Made by a program: the position numbers and the translations under genes
Shown: positions 35,635-45,722 of the stretch, one piece after another
How the letters are laid out: each line of letters begins with the position of its first letter
Numbering within the stretch: the first letter of the stretch is position 1
DNA from: an uncultured Pelagibacteraceae bacterium
GTDB lineage: Bacteria; Pseudomonadota; Alphaproteobacteria; Pelagibacterales; Pelagibacteraceae
Length of the DNA: 64,000 nt
Direction of reading: 5' to 3'
Assembly (NCBI GenBank): GCA_902615715.1
Contig: CACMQA010000002.1
Location: 124,001-188,000 of the forward strand
The notes under the pieces: generated by a model
What the model saw: only the letters and a program-made list of their open reading frames with translations
The model's database searches: none
Told to the model about the DNA's origin: nothing

Positions 35635-37140
35635 TTAAGAATAAATAATATTAGAACTGACATTCATCTCTTTTGCTAAATTTTTAAGTCTTTTAGTTAC
35701 TTGTTTTGAGACTATATCACTATGATTGTTAGGTATTTTCAAAAAAATAGTCTTATTTCTTTTATAAATTTTAAATTCATCTAACAATAACGAAGACATG
35801 CTTGTAAGTGACTCTGCTAATCTTAAAGCAGATCCCACTTGCTTTGAGGATAAAATCTCGTTGTTATTTAATAAGGCTAAAAACTGATAATTCGGGTTAT
35901 ATTTTAAGCCACAATGTCTCCAAAAACTTGCTGATGCAACTTTTACTCTATCTCTATGTTCTAGTTTTAGTAATGGAGTATTTAACACTTCCATAAAAAC
36001 TAGCTCTGCTTTCTGAAAAGCGCCCAGGCCCCAATCCATTTTACTTAAGATACAAGCCAAGGTTAGTAATCTTCGATTAAAATATTCGTTGTCTTCAAAC
36101 AATGGTGAAATAAAATTAAAATATTTCTCAAAACTCTTTCCATAGTCCCCTTTTTTAAAAGATATACCATCAGTTTTTAATTTGAAAATTTCATCCTCGC
36201 TCATTCCTTGATTTATAATTGTACTCATATGTCCTTCTCTCAATCCACTAATTGAACAAATAATTTTTGAGGGGCTTGCTGCTTCAATTATTTCGTTAAG
36301 TATTATAGAGCTAAAAGGCAAATAGGGAGTTCTAGATTTAGTTATATACTCCATTGATTTTAAAGATGATTTATTAAATTTTGAAATCCTATTTAAGTAT
36401 TTAACTGCTACATCTTTTGAGAGCTTATATTGATGCAAAATATGTAATGGGTGTTTTTCTTTAAAGAGATGATATTTAAATAATGATCTCCAAGTGCCTC
36501 CTACCAAATAAATATTTTTGAATTTCTTTTTATAAAGCCATTTTTCATCTTTTAAAAGTTTTCTAACATATTTTCCCAAATTTCTTTTTTTTATAATGGG
36601 ATTATTTTCAAGTCTTAATACTCCAAGAGGCAAAGAGGTTGTTTCGAAAATTTGATTTTTAGAAACTCTGGCAAGTTCTAAACTTCCGCCTCCTAAATCT
36701 GCAACTAGTCCATCTACTTCATCAAATCCTACAATTACACCGTTTGCTGATGTTCTTGCTTCTTCCTCGCCAGATAATACTAGTGGTTTTTTATTAAATA
36801 TTTTTTCAATTTCTCTTAAAAAATTTTTTGCATCAGTAGCCTCTCTAAAAGCTGCTGTAGCAATAATTTCTAAATCTTGAACGTCTGAAATATCTAAAAT
36901 TTCTTTAAATCTATTTAAAACTTTTAAAGAACTTTTAATTCCATCAGGGTTTAGTTTCTTAGATTTATCTAGATTTTTTCCAAGTTTGCAAACTGCTTTT
37001 TCATTAAAAACCGGAATTGGAGAAATTTTAAAATTATCGTATATGAGCATTCTTACTGAATTTGATCCAAGATCTATTATGGCTTGCTTAGACTTTTTAT
37101 TAGACTGAAATTTAAAAAGATTTTTTAATTCTGGTTTCAT
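35635..37140 (-). CDS. ppx: Exopolyphosphatase (Ppx/GppA family)
   Basis: A 501-residue acetate/sugar kinase-fold phosphatase that releases phosphate from polyphosphate chains. The N-terminal motif IDLGSNSVRMLIYD (about 23-36) and VADLGGGSLELARV (about 140-153) bind the phosphates; a long C-terminal helical HD-like part follows. Related proteins also hydrolyse pppGpp. Its start overlaps the ppk stop by four bases, so synthesis and breakdown of polyphosphate are encoded together. Confidence 0.93.
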   Translation of the reverse strand: MKPELKNLFKFQSNKKSKQAIIDLGSNSVRMLIYDNFKISPIPVFNEKAVCKLGKNLDKSKKLNPDGIKSSLKVLNRFKEILDISDVQDLEIIATAAFREATDAKNFLREIEKIFNKKPLVLSGEEEARTSANGVIVGFDEVDGLVADLGGGSLELARVSKNQIFETTSLPLGVLRLENNPIIKKRNLGKYVRKLLKDEKWLYKKKFKNIYLVGGTWRSLFKYHLFKEKHPLHILHQYKLSKDVAVKYLNRISKFNKSSLKSMEYITKSRTPYLPFSSIILNEIIEAASPSKIICSISGLREGHMSTIINQGMSEDEIFKLKTDGISFKKGDYGKSFEKYFNFISPLFEDNEYFNRRLLTLACILSKMDWGLGAFQKAELVFMEVLNTPLLKLEHRDRVKVASASFWRHCGLKYNPNYQFLALLNNNEILSSKQVGSALRLAESLTSMSSLLLDEFKIYKRNKTIFLKIPNNHSDIVSKQVTKRLKNLAKEMNVSSNIIYS

Positions 37141-39263
37141 TTTACTAATCTTAAATTTTGAGGTTTAGCTCTTAAAATTGACTTACCACGTCCTGATAAA
37201 CTTGGGTTCTTCATGAAATAAGAATGTGCGGAAAAGCCTTTTTCTTGTTCTTTATGATAGTTTCCCAAACTATCTAAATACCATGTTTCTGATTTATCTT
37301 TAAAGTTGGCTAACATAATTTGATCTAAAATTTGCTCATGCACAGTATTATTTTCTATCGGAATTATAATTTCAATTCTTCTATCTAAATTTCTAGGCAT
37401 TAAATCTGCAGATGAAATATATACCTGATTCTCTCGAGAGGGCATAGAACTACCATTTGCAAAACAATAAATTCTTGAGTGTTCTAAAAATCTGCCAATA
37501 AGGCTTTTTACTTTTATATTTTCAGATTGACCTTTAATTCCAGGTCTTAAGCAACATACTCCTCTTACCGATAAATTTATTTTTACTCCTGCGTTTGAAG
37601 CTTCGTAAAATTTCTTAATAATTCCAGGGTCTACAAGAGAATTCATTTTTGCCCATATTTCTGCAGGTTTTCCTTTATTTGCATTTACTATTTCATTTTC
37701 AATTTTTTCTTCAAAAAAATTCCTACTATTTAATGGAGACATAAAAATTTTATTCAATTTTTTTGGTTTTGCATAACCAGTTACATAATTAAAAAATTTT
37801 TCGACATCTTTGGCCAAGTCTTGATTAGAGCTAAACAGTGATAAGTCAGTATAAATTTTTGCGTTAATAGGATGATAGTTTCCTGTGCCTAAGTGAACAT
37901 AGCTTCGCGTTTTAGCTCCTTCTTTTCTTAAAACTAAACTTGCCTTTGCATGCGTTTTATATTTTGCGAATCCATAAACAATTTGAACACCAGCTTTCTC
38001 TAGTTTCCTAGATAATTCAATATTAGCTTCCTCATCAAATCGAGCTTTTATTTCTATTACGGCTGTAACAACTTTTCCGTTTTCTGCTGCTCTACTAAGT
38101 GCTTTTACGATAGGAGAGTCAGGTGTGGTTCGATACAAAGTTTGTTTGATACCGATAACTTTGGGATCTTTTGCTGCAGCTTCTAAAAATTGAATTACTA
38201 CATCAAAAGTTTCAAAAGGGTGGTGTACAACAAAATCTTTACTTCTTATAGCTGAAAAAAATTTATCATCAAATTCCTTCAATCTTTCAACTTCTCTAGG
38301 ATTAAACTTTTTAAATCTCAGCTTTGGATCTTTCTTTTTACAAATTTCATCTATATCTTGTATTCCAACCAATCCTTCAACCTCATAAATATGATCTTCA
38401 TCCATTTTAAATTTTTTTGAAATAAAATTTAAAAGTTTTTTGTTTGAATTAGTGAGTACTTCGAGTTTAACTACGTTTCCCCTTCTTCTTTTCTTAATTG
38501 CTTTTTCAAAATATCTCACAAGATCAGCAGCTTCATCATCTATTTCAATTTCGCTGTCTCTAATTATTTTAAACTGCAAACTTGCCTCGATATTATGGTC
38601 TGGAAATATTTCATTAGCAAATTTACAAATTACGTCATCAATTGTGACAAATTCATTTATTGTTTCAGAATTGTTTAGCGATATAAATTTTGGAAGTGCT
38701 TTTGGTATAACTATAATTGCATTTAGTTCTCTTTTTTTTTTTATTCTAGTCATTCTTAGTAAAATTGCTTGGCCTTTATTTGGTATAAAAGGAAAGGGAT
38801 GTGATGGGTCAATGGCAGTAGGTGTTATTATAGGATAAATTGTTTCCTGAAAATATTCTCTTAGATACATAAGATCCTTCTTATTTAGTTCTGACATTTT
38901 TCGAATGAAAATTTTTTCTTTCGATAGCTCTTTTTTCAACTCTAGGAATGCTTCGTTTTGCTTCTTTAATAGATCTTTAGTTTTTAATACGACCCTATTC
39001 AATTGATCCTCTGCAGTTAATCCATCTGCGCTTAATTCGTCAAAACCATCTTTAATTTGATTAAAAAGTCCAGCAACTCTTACCATAAAAAATTCATCTA
39101 AATTTGTACCTGCGATTGATAAAAATTTTACTCTTTCAAATAGAGGATTTGTTTTATCTTTTGATTCTTCTAAAACACGATCATTAAACTGAAGCCAAGA
39201 TAATTCTCTGTTTATGAGTTGATTGCTAATATTAGCGTTTTCTGAAAATGATGCTTTCGACAT
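37137..39263 (-). CDS. ppk: Polyphosphate kinase
   Basis: A 708-residue PPK1 that makes polyphosphate from ATP at the inner membrane. It begins with RELSWLQFNDRVLEE, contains HPFETFDVVIQFLEAAAKDP, and carries the autophosphorylated histidine in YVHLGTGNYHPINAKIYTD and the second conserved histidine in LEHSRIYCF. The length is normal. It starts 22 bases from divergent sixA and is followed by ppx in the same unit. Confidence 0.96.
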   Translation of the reverse strand: MSKASFSENANISNQLINRELSWLQFNDRVLEESKDKTNPLFERVKFLSIAGTNLDEFFMVRVAGLFNQIKDGFDELSADGLTAEDQLNRVVLKTKDLLKKQNEAFLELKKELSKEKIFIRKMSELNKKDLMYLREYFQETIYPIITPTAIDPSHPFPFIPNKGQAILLRMTRIKKKRELNAIIVIPKALPKFISLNNSETINEFVTIDDVICKFANEIFPDHNIEASLQFKIIRDSEIEIDDEAADLVRYFEKAIKKRRRGNVVKLEVLTNSNKKLLNFISKKFKMDEDHIYEVEGLVGIQDIDEICKKKDPKLRFKKFNPREVERLKEFDDKFFSAIRSKDFVVHHPFETFDVVIQFLEAAAKDPKVIGIKQTLYRTTPDSPIVKALSRAAENGKVVTAVIEIKARFDEEANIELSRKLEKAGVQIVYGFAKYKTHAKASLVLRKEGAKTRSYVHLGTGNYHPINAKIYTDLSLFSSNQDLAKDVEKFFNYVTGYAKPKKLNKIFMSPLNSRNFFEEKIENEIVNANKGKPAEIWAKMNSLVDPGIIKKFYEASNAGVKINLSVRGVCCLRPGIKGQSENIKVKSLIGRFLEHSRIYCFANGSSMPSRENQVYISSADLMPRNLDRRIEIIIPIENNTVHEQILDQIMLANFKDKSETWYLDSLGNYHKEQEKGFSAHSYFMKNPSLSGRGKSILRAKPQNLRLVK

Positions 39264-39285
39264 ATTTAAATGTTAAATTAAAAAT

Positions 39286-39810
39286 ATGTTTAAATTATAT
39301 GCGATGAGACATGCTAAATCTAGTTGGGATTTTCCAGATTTAGATGATCATGACAGGCCATTGAATAAAAGAGGGGTAAATTCAGCAAAATTAATTTGTG
39401 AATTTTTTATTAAAAAGAAATTAAAATTTGATTTAGTTTATTGCTCATCCTCTAAAAGGACAATACAAACATTAAATATATTGTCAGAAAAAATCAGTTT
39501 TAAGAAAATTATTAAAAAAAAAGCGCTTTATCATGCTAGTGAGGATGAAATTATTCATATCTTAAAACAAACAGTTGATAATTATAAAACTTTACTTTTA
39601 ATCAATCATGAACCTTCAATTAGTGAACTCATAAATCGAATCTGTCTTAAAGAAAACTCTGAACAATTTAAAAATTTAAAAAGAAAATTTCCTACTGCAG
39701 CCGTTGCTGAAGTAAGTTTTAATTTCAATGATTGGGAAAAGTTATCAAAAGTTAAAGGAAAATTAATATCATTTATAAAGCCAAAAGATCTTCAAGCATC
39801 TAAGGAATAG
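39286..39810 (+). CDS. sixA: SixA-type phosphohistidine phosphatase
   Basis: A 174-residue histidine phosphatase with the RHG-type motif YAMRHAKSSW (about 5-14), followed by DHDRPLNKRG and LLINHEPSI with the second catalytic histidine. In E. coli SixA removes phosphate from phosphohistidine in signalling proteins; here it lies between ppk and the pho genes, but its target is unknown. Its last 19 bases overlap the convergent end of phoB. Confidence 0.85.
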   Translation: MFKLYAMRHAKSSWDFPDLDDHDRPLNKRGVNSAKLICEFFIKKKLKFDLVYCSSSKRTIQTLNILSEKISFKKIIKKKALYHASEDEIIHILKQTVDNYKTLLLINHEPSISELINRICLKENSEQFKNLKRKFPTAAVAEVSFNFNDWEKLSKVKGKLISFIKPKDLQASKE

Positions 39811-40475
39811 CCAGCAGATCTAACTGTTCTGATAAGATCTTTCTTGCCATCAATATTTATTGCTTTTCTTAGTCTTCTTATATGAACATCTATAGTTCTG
39901 GACTCAACATAAATATCATCTCCCCATACAGAATTTAGAAGTTGCTCACGCGAATATACTCTTTTTGGATTCTTTATTAAAAAATCAATTAGTTTAAATT
40001 CGGTTGGGCCGACTATAACTTGTTTATCTGCTCTATAAACTCTTCGTTGAACTCTATCTACTTTTAGATCCTCAAACTCTACAACATCAGCGGCAACGCT
40101 TGGTTTAGATCTCTTTAATAAAGCGTTAACTCTTGCAATAAGTTCTTTTTGGCTGAATGGCTTAGTTACGTAGTCATCAGCTCCTGTTTCAAATCCTTTT
40201 AGTTTGTCTTCTTCTTCACCTTTGGCTGTTAACATAATGATTGGGATATTTTTGTGAAGATTACTTCTTTTCAAATTTTTACAGACTTCAACACCTGAGA
40301 TATCTGGCAACATCCAATCTAATAAAATTAAATCAGGATTTTTCTCCTTTATATTTCTAATAGCTTCTTCTCCATTGACTGCATAATCAACTTTGTGACC
40401 CTCTTTTTCTAAATTGTATTTAAGTAAAGTTACGATGGGCATTTCATCTTCAACTATGAATAAATTTGCCCTCAT
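39792..40475 (-). CDS. phoB: Phosphate regulon response regulator PhoB
   Basis: A 227-residue OmpR-type regulator. The receiver domain has FIVEDE (acidic pocket), the phosphoacceptor Asp in LILLDWMLP (about 53) and the conserved K in YVTKPFS. The C-terminal winged helix includes GPTEFKLIDFLIKNPKRVYSREQLL and TIDVHIRRLRKAI. Its ATG overlaps the phoU stop (TAATG). It would activate the Pho boxes described at 45680, 47637 and 51134. Confidence 0.95.
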   Translation of the reverse strand: MRANLFIVEDEMPIVTLLKYNLEKEGHKVDYAVNGEEAIRNIKEKNPDLILLDWMLPDISGVEVCKNLKRSNLHKNIPIIMLTAKGEEEDKLKGFETGADDYVTKPFSQKELIARVNALLKRSKPSVAADVVEFEDLKVDRVQRRVYRADKQVIVGPTEFKLIDFLIKNPKRVYSREQLLNSVWGDDIYVESRTIDVHIRRLRKAINIDGKKDLIRTVRSAGYSLDA

Positions 40476-41155
40476 TATCCTTTTGGTCGGTCTCCCTCTA
40501 AATAATCTCCTGTAATCAGAAAATAAACTTGCTCTGCAATATTGGTTGCATGATCTCCAATCCTCTCAATATTTTTAAGCATGAAAAGTAGTTGGGTTAC
40601 TTTTTGTATATCGTTTTTATTTTTTTCTAAATGCTTTACTGCAGCTTCCATATTAGAATTAGTCATTTGATCTATTTCTTCATCAGAATTCCAAACATTT
40701 TCTGCTGTATCTTTAGCTCTATGTAAATACGAATTTAAAACTGCATTGACTTGTTTTGATGCTTTTAAACCAGCTATTTCGAAATTTTTAGTAATATCAT
40801 TAGGTAAATCAGTTCCAATTTTAGTTAATCGTTTTGAGATGTTTTTTGCTAAATCACCAATTCTCTCTAAGTCTGAAGAAATTTTTAAGGCAACAACTGT
40901 TTCTCTTAAATCTATTGCCATAGGTTGCCTTAAGGCAATCAAATTTACAACTTGCTCTTCTATATTTATTTCATACTTATCAGTCAATTCGTCATCTTTG
41001 ATAGATTTTTCTGCTAAACTAATGTCTTTTTTAATTAAACATTGAATAGTGTTTTCAAGCTGTTTCTCAACTCCAGTTCCCATTTTCACTATTGTATCTT
41101 TTAATAACTGAAGTTGCTCTTCGTAAGATTTTACAATGTGCGGTTTTTCACTCAT
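40475..41155 (-). CDS. phoU: Phosphate signalling protein PhoU
   Basis: A 226-residue all-helical protein with two PhoU repeats, each with the metal-binding acidic pattern (KISSDLERIGDLAKNISKR and LKNIERIGDHATNIAEQV). It links the Pst transporter to PhoR and keeps the regulon off when phosphate is ample. It shares one-base TAATG overlaps with pstB upstream and phoB downstream. Confidence 0.95.
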   Translation of the reverse strand: MSEKPHIVKSYEEQLQLLKDTIVKMGTGVEKQLENTIQCLIKKDISLAEKSIKDDELTDKYEINIEEQVVNLIALRQPMAIDLRETVVALKISSDLERIGDLAKNISKRLTKIGTDLPNDITKNFEIAGLKASKQVNAVLNSYLHRAKDTAENVWNSDEEIDQMTNSNMEAAVKHLEKNKNDIQKVTQLLFMLKNIERIGDHATNIAEQVYFLITGDYLEGDRPKG

Positions 41156-41910
41156 TAACCAAACCTTCCTGTAATGTAATCCTGAGTTTGCTGGTTGTCA
41201 GGATTTTTAAATATTTTATCTGTTGGTCCAAATTCTATAAGTTTTCCCAAATGAAAGAAACCTGTTTTTTGAGATACCCTAGCTGCTTGTGACATTGAGT
41301 GGGTAACTATCACAATTGTGACCTCTTTTTTAAGATCATCTATAAGTTCTTCAATTTGAGCTGTTGCTATTGGGTCAAGCGCTGAACATGGTTCGTCCAT
41401 AAGAATCACTTCTGGACTTACAGATATAGCTCTAGCAATACATAGTCGTTGCTGTTGACCTCCTGATAAACCAGTTCCGATTTCATCAAGTCTATCTTTA
41501 ACTTCGTTCCACAAGGCAGCTTTTTTCAAACTTGTTTCAACTATTTGATCCATTTCTTCTTTGCTCTGTGCAATACCGTGAATAGTAGGCCCATAAGCTA
41601 CATTTTCATAAATTGTTTTAGGGAACGGATTGGGTTTTTGAAAAACCATACCAACGTTTTCCCTAAGTCTCACAACATCTAATTGTCTTGAGTTGAGTTC
41701 TAGGTCATCCATTTTAATACTACCTTCAACTCTGCAAATATCTATAACATCGTTCATTCTGTTCAAGCATCTTAAGAAAGTAGACTTTCCACATCCAGAT
41801 GGTCCAATTAAAGCTGTAACCTCTTTTTCTGCTATATTTATAGAGACATCAAATAATGCCTGTTTAGATCCGTAATATACATTTACATTTTCTGCTATAA
41901 TTTTACTCAT
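41155..41910 (-). CDS. pstB: Phosphate ABC transporter ATPase
   Basis: A 251-residue ABC ATPase: Walker [12 protein letters not shown] (about 34-44), Q-loop in [12 protein letters not shown], signature [14 protein letters not shown] and Walker [14 protein letters not shown]. The PNPFPK pattern after the Q-loop is typical of PstB. It couples ATP hydrolysis to phosphate import and is flanked by pstA (adjacent) and phoU (one-base overlap). Confidence 0.97.
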   Translation of the reverse strand: MSKIIAENVNVYYGSKQALFDVSINIAEKEVTALIGPSGCGKSTFLRCLNRMNDVIDICRVEGSIKMDDLELNSRQLDVVRLRENVGMVFQKPNPFPKTIYENVAYGPTIHGIAQSKEEMDQIVETSLKKAALWNEVKDRLDEIGTGLSGGQQQRLCIARAISVSPEVILMDEPCSALDPIATAQIEELIDDLKKEVTIVIVTHSMSQAARVSQKTGFFHLGKLIEFGPTDKIFKNPDNQQTQDYITGRFG

Positions 41911-43182
41911 TTAACTCCATTTCTTTTCAAATTTGTGTCTAACGATTTGAGCTGCCAAGTTCATTAAAATTAAAAAAGCTAGAAGCACCATAATACATGC
42001 AGATACTTTTTCAACGAAACCCCTCTCAGCACTTTCAGACCATATATATATCTGAACTGGTAAACTTGCAGCAGGATCAACTGGCGTACCAGGTATTGTG
42101 TTTACAAAAGCAACCATTCCTATTAAAATTAAAGGGGCTGTTTCCCCTAAAGCTTGAGCCAAGCCAATTATCGTTCCAGATAAAGTTCCAGGCATTGATA
42201 GTGGCACAGTATGATGCATGGTTGTTTGCATATTGCTTGCACCCATCGCTAAAGCAGCTTCTCTTATACTTGGTGGTACAGCTTTTAATGATGCTCTTGC
42301 AGCAATAATTATTGTTGGTAATGTCATAAGAGACAAAGTAATTCCTCCAACAAGTGGTGTCGACCTTGGTAAATTAAAAACTGCTAATAAAACACCAAGA
42401 CCTAGCAAACCAAAGACTATCGATGGAACGGCTGCTAAATTATTAATGTTTACTTCTATAAAATCTGTAAATTTATTTTTTGGTGCAAATTCCTCGAGAT
42501 AAATTGCTGCTAGCACTGCGATAGGAAATGAAAACGCTAAACATACTAATATACTAAAAACTGTTCCCATAAACGAGCTAGCTATACCTGCTAGTTCAGC
42601 CTCTCTTGAGTCAGGACTTGTAAAAAAACTAATGTTAAACTCTGATAAAATATCTCCTCTTTCATTAAGCATATCGTAAATCTGCAACTGGTAATCATTT
42701 ACTCTTCTATTCTCCTCAGGAATATCTCTTGGATAATTTCCCTTATGAACTTGATCAACATCATCAGAAGCTGTTAATTTTATGGGCACTATTTTACCTA
42801 GATAGTCTGGATTTTTTAAAAGTAGATCTTTAACCTCTGCCTCATATTTATACGAAACCATTTGTATCAATTGACGATCCTCTTCTTCAGGAAGTCCAGG
42901 ATCTAATGAGGTCACAGCTTTGTAAGCAACATCATAATAGTCTGCATTTTCTAAATCATCTTTTGATGGGCTTTCTGCATCGATTAAAAGTAATTCTTTA
43001 TCATAATGAACTTCTGTTACTATCCAAGTTTTTTGGAAAGCTGAGTAACCTTTTGAAAATATCTGAAACATAAAAACTGCTAAAAAGGTTAAAGCTAATC
43101 CTATAGCTATTTTGCCATACCATTGAAATCTTCTTTCAGCGTTATATCTTTTTTTTAATAAATTTTTCTTAAAACTATTCAT
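41911..43182 (-). CDS. pstA: Phosphate ABC transporter permease PstA
   Basis: A 423-residue permease, longer than the 296-residue E. coli protein because of a large N-terminal periplasmic insertion (about residues 45-190; a DUF3333-type extension common in alphaproteobacteria) between the first and later helices. The permease core has the EAALAMGA loop (IREAALAMGASNMQT) that contacts PstB. ATG at 43182 is preferred over an in-frame TTG at 43206; it still overlaps pstC by eight bases. Confidence 0.94.
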   Translation of the reverse strand: MNSFKKNLLKKRYNAERRFQWYGKIAIGLALTFLAVFMFQIFSKGYSAFQKTWIVTEVHYDKELLLIDAESPSKDDLENADYYDVAYKAVTSLDPGLPEEEDRQLIQMVSYKYEAEVKDLLLKNPDYLGKIVPIKLTASDDVDQVHKGNYPRDIPEENRRVNDYQLQIYDMLNERGDILSEFNISFFTSPDSREAELAGIASSFMGTVFSILVCLAFSFPIAVLAAIYLEEFAPKNKFTDFIEVNINNLAAVPSIVFGLLGLGVLLAVFNLPRSTPLVGGITLSLMTLPTIIIAARASLKAVPPSIREAALAMGASNMQTTMHHTVPLSMPGTLSGTIIGLAQALGETAPLILIGMVAFVNTIPGTPVDPAASLPVQIYIWSESAERGFVEKVSACIMVLLAFLILMNLAAQIVRHKFEKKWS

Positions 43183-44551
43183 ATTTTTCCCTATATTTTT
43201 TAACAACTGAAAGAGCGATTACATTTAAGAATAAAGTTACTATAAATAAAGATATTCCTAAGGCAAAAGCTGATTGAGTTTTTGGATCTCCGAATTGTTG
43301 GTCTCCAATTAAAATTACAACAATTTGCGCTGTAATGGTTGAAGTTGATTCAAGTGGATTCATTGTAAGATTAGCCGCTAATCCTGAGGCCATTACAACA
43401 ATCATTGTTTCTCCCACCGCTCTCGATACTGCTAAAAGTATCGAACCTACAATACCAGGTAAGGCTGCTGGAAAAATTACTTTTTTTACAGTCTCAGATT
43501 TTGTTGCGCCCATTGCGTAACTTCCATCTCTTAAATTTTGGGGTACTGCTGTTATAACGTCATCGCTTAAACTTGAAATAAAAGGAATTATCATTACTCC
43601 CATAACTGCTCCTGCAGCTAAAGCGCTCTCCGATGAAACTTCTAAACCCATCGCGTTACCTATTTCTTTAACAAAAGGACCGACGGTTAAAGCTGCAAAA
43701 AAACCGTATACCACTGTTGGAATACCAGCTAAAATCTCAATAATAGGTTTCGCATATTTTCTCACGCCTCTTCCGGCATACTCAGATAGATAAATCCCGC
43801 TTAACAAACCTATGGGGATGGCAACACACATTGCAATAAAAGCAATAAAAAAAGTTCCGACAAATAAAGGTACAGCTCCGAAAGCATCCTTCATTAATTC
43901 AGGATCTGGCTGGCCATCTCTTACAAAAGTTTTAGCAGGATACCAATGAGTTCCGAATATAAAGTCAAAGATTTTTACTGCTTGAAAAAATCTAATCGCT
44001 TCGAATAAAAGTGAAAAAATTATTCCGATTGTAACTAAAACTGCGCCTAATGATGCAACAAATAATACCCATTTAAGAAAAATTTCTACTGGTTCCCTCA
44101 TTCGGTCATTTTTCTGAACAGATCTATATGCAAAACTCAGAGAGAAAATTAAAATTGCTAAAATAATTGCTACTTTAGCACTGTTAGCTATTCCTTTTAG
44201 TTGAATATACTTATTGGCAGACTCATCTAAAAAATTAGTAATATTTCCCGTGTAAGTTCCTACGGCTAATGCTTTAACTTTTGTGTAAATAAGCTGAAGC
44301 TCATTTTTTGTTAAATTTTGGTCGGTGTAATCTTGTAAAATAAATGTTTTAACGATTGATGGTTCAAAAACTGACCATAGGACAAAAATTATTAGTGCTG
44401 GTGCAGCACACCACGCAGCTAAATAATATCCATAAAATTTTGGTAATGCCGTAAGTCTTTGTGATGATTGAATAACTAGAGCTTTTTTTCTACCGAAATA
44501 ATAACTTGAGAAAGCTAAGAGAATAATAAAAGTTACTAGTATTAAATTCAT
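43175..44551 (-). CDS. pstC: Phosphate ABC transporter permease PstC
   Basis: A 458-residue permease with an N-terminal extension (PstC_N-like; helices at about 1-16 and 42-63 and a periplasmic stretch) before the permease core. The coupling loop is LRDGSYAMGATKSETV and the core continues with AVGETMIVVMASGL. Together with PstA it forms the channel. It is separated from pstS by a terminator-like hairpin and overlaps pstA by eight bases. Confidence 0.95.
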   Translation of the reverse strand: MNLILVTFIILLAFSSYYFGRKKALVIQSSQRLTALPKFYGYYLAAWCAAPALIIFVLWSVFEPSIVKTFILQDYTDQNLTKNELQLIYTKVKALAVGTYTGNITNFLDESANKYIQLKGIANSAKVAIILAILIFSLSFAYRSVQKNDRMREPVEIFLKWVLFVASLGAVLVTIGIIFSLLFEAIRFFQAVKIFDFIFGTHWYPAKTFVRDGQPDPELMKDAFGAVPLFVGTFFIAFIAMCVAIPIGLLSGIYLSEYAGRGVRKYAKPIIEILAGIPTVVYGFFAALTVGPFVKEIGNAMGLEVSSESALAAGAVMGVMIIPFISSLSDDVITAVPQNLRDGSYAMGATKSETVKKVIFPAALPGIVGSILLAVSRAVGETMIVVMASGLAANLTMNPLESTSTITAQIVVILIGDQQFGDPKTQSAFALGISLFIVTLFLNVIALSVVKKYREKYE

Positions 44552-44567
44552 ATTGAGCTTCCAAGAT

Positions 44568-44596
44568 AAAAAAGGGGGTAAAATACCCCCTTTTTG
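44568..44596 (-). terminator. Terminator/attenuator between pstS and pstC
   Basis: GGGGGTA (44574-44580) pairs with TACCCCC (44584-44590) around three bases; on the minus strand it is followed by a six-T run (44568-44573). It lies 20 bases after the pstS stop and before pstC, so it probably lets most transcripts end after pstS and gives the binding protein in excess over the permease, a known Pst strategy. Confidence 0.85.
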
Positions 44597-44610
44597 TTTA
44601 ATTGATACTA

Positions 44611-45615
44611 CTACTTCTTAGCAGGCATGTTAACTAACTTCGTAGCGTTAGTTCTAGATGTTTTGTATAACTTGCTATCTAGAGGTACTAGCCCGATATC
44701 AGTTAAATAACCTTTTTTACCCATAGCTTTTTTACTTGTGAACTCTTTTACGAATTCATGTAAGCCAGGTACAACGCCCACGTGAGCTTTTTTCACGTAG
44801 AAGAATAAAGGTCTTGCAACTGCGTAACTGTAATCTTGAATCGAAGATAGACTTGGTTGACCACCTTCAATGCTTGCAGCTTGCAATTTATCTTTTGCAG
44901 CTAAGAAATAACTGAAACCAAAGAAACCGAACATTTCTTTGTCCGCAGCTAATTTTTGAATAATAAGTGAGTCGTTCTCACCAACTTCAATTACCGCACC
45001 ATCTTCTCTTAACGCTTTATATTTAGCGCCAGCTTTTTTAGAAGCATCATCGATACCTTTTTTCATTACTAATGAATTCCAAGCATCTCTTGTTCCTGAT
45101 GTTCCTGGAGGCACCATAACTTTGATAGGGTAGTTTGGTAATGATGGGTCGATATCACTCCAATTTTTATATGGATTTGGTACTAACGCACCATCTTTAG
45201 CAACTTCTTTTGCTAATGCTGCCCATAATTGTTTTTTTGTAAAGTTTACTGGTTTAGCATCTTTAGAATAAGCTAACGTTATTCCGTCGTTACCAACTGT
45301 AATCTCTACGATTTCTTCAACACCATTTTTTTGACATAGCGCATACTCTTTAGCCTTCATAGCTCTAGATGCATTTGTTACGTCTGGGTGCTCTGTACCA
45401 ACTCCAGCACAGAATAATTTAGCTCCACCACCTGTTCCTGTTGACTCGATTACTGGTGTTTTAAATTTACCAGACGAACCAAATCTTTCAGCAACGATTG
45501 TTGCATACGGGAATACAGTTGAAGAACCTACGATTTTAATCTGATCTCTAGCTTGAGCAGAAGTTACAACTAACATTGCAACTAATGAAGCTAAAGCGAT
45601 TGATAGTTTTCTCAT
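44611..45615 (-). CDS. pstS: Periplasmic phosphate-binding protein PstS
   Basis: A 334-residue solute-binding protein with signal peptide MRKLSIALASLVAMLVVTSAQA, then IKIVGSSTVFPYATIVAERF, the first phosphate-contact strand, STGTGGGAKLFCAGV and VPPGTSGTRDAW with further phosphate contacts. It delivers phosphate to PstCAB. Codon use is richer in G/C third positions than in most neighbours, consistent with very high expression. A Pho box lies about 65 bases upstream of the start. Confidence 0.96.
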   Translation of the reverse strand: MRKLSIALASLVAMLVVTSAQARDQIKIVGSSTVFPYATIVAERFGSSGKFKTPVIESTGTGGGAKLFCAGVGTEHPDVTNASRAMKAKEYALCQKNGVEEIVEITVGNDGITLAYSKDAKPVNFTKKQLWAALAKEVAKDGALVPNPYKNWSDIDPSLPNYPIKVMVPPGTSGTRDAWNSLVMKKGIDDASKKAGAKYKALREDGAVIEVGENDSLIIQKLAADKEMFGFFGFSYFLAAKDKLQAASIEGGQPSLSSIQDYSYAVARPLFFYVKKAHVGVVPGLHEFVKEFTSKKAMGKKGYLTDIGLVPLDSKLYKTSRTNATKLVNMPAKK

Positions 45616-45663
45616 TGTTTATCCTTTCATTTATTAATTAATTAACAAACATTGGATTCATAG

Positions 45664-45683
45664 AATTAAGAGGACTCTTAATT
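45664..45683. promoter_or_regulatory. Perfect inverted repeat overlapping the pstS Pho box
   Basis: AATTAAGAG (45664-45672), two bases, then CTCTTAATT (45675-45683). The 9-base arms are perfect and overlap four bases of the Pho box. It may be an extra operator or a short 5' hairpin of the pstS mRNA. Confidence 0.45.
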
Positions 45684-45701
45684 ATTACAGATATGTTACA
45701 A
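45680..45701 (-). promoter_or_regulatory. Pho box of pstS
   Basis: Two adjacent 11-base direct repeats on the minus strand, TTGTAACATAT then CTGTAATAATT, fit the TGTAA/TGTCA-type PhoB half-site with the usual 11-base phasing. A weak -10 (TTAATT or TATGAA) lies 10-17 bases downstream, with pstS about 65 bases away. Confidence 0.75.
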
Positions 45702-45722
45702 ATTTATTAAAATGATAACTTT

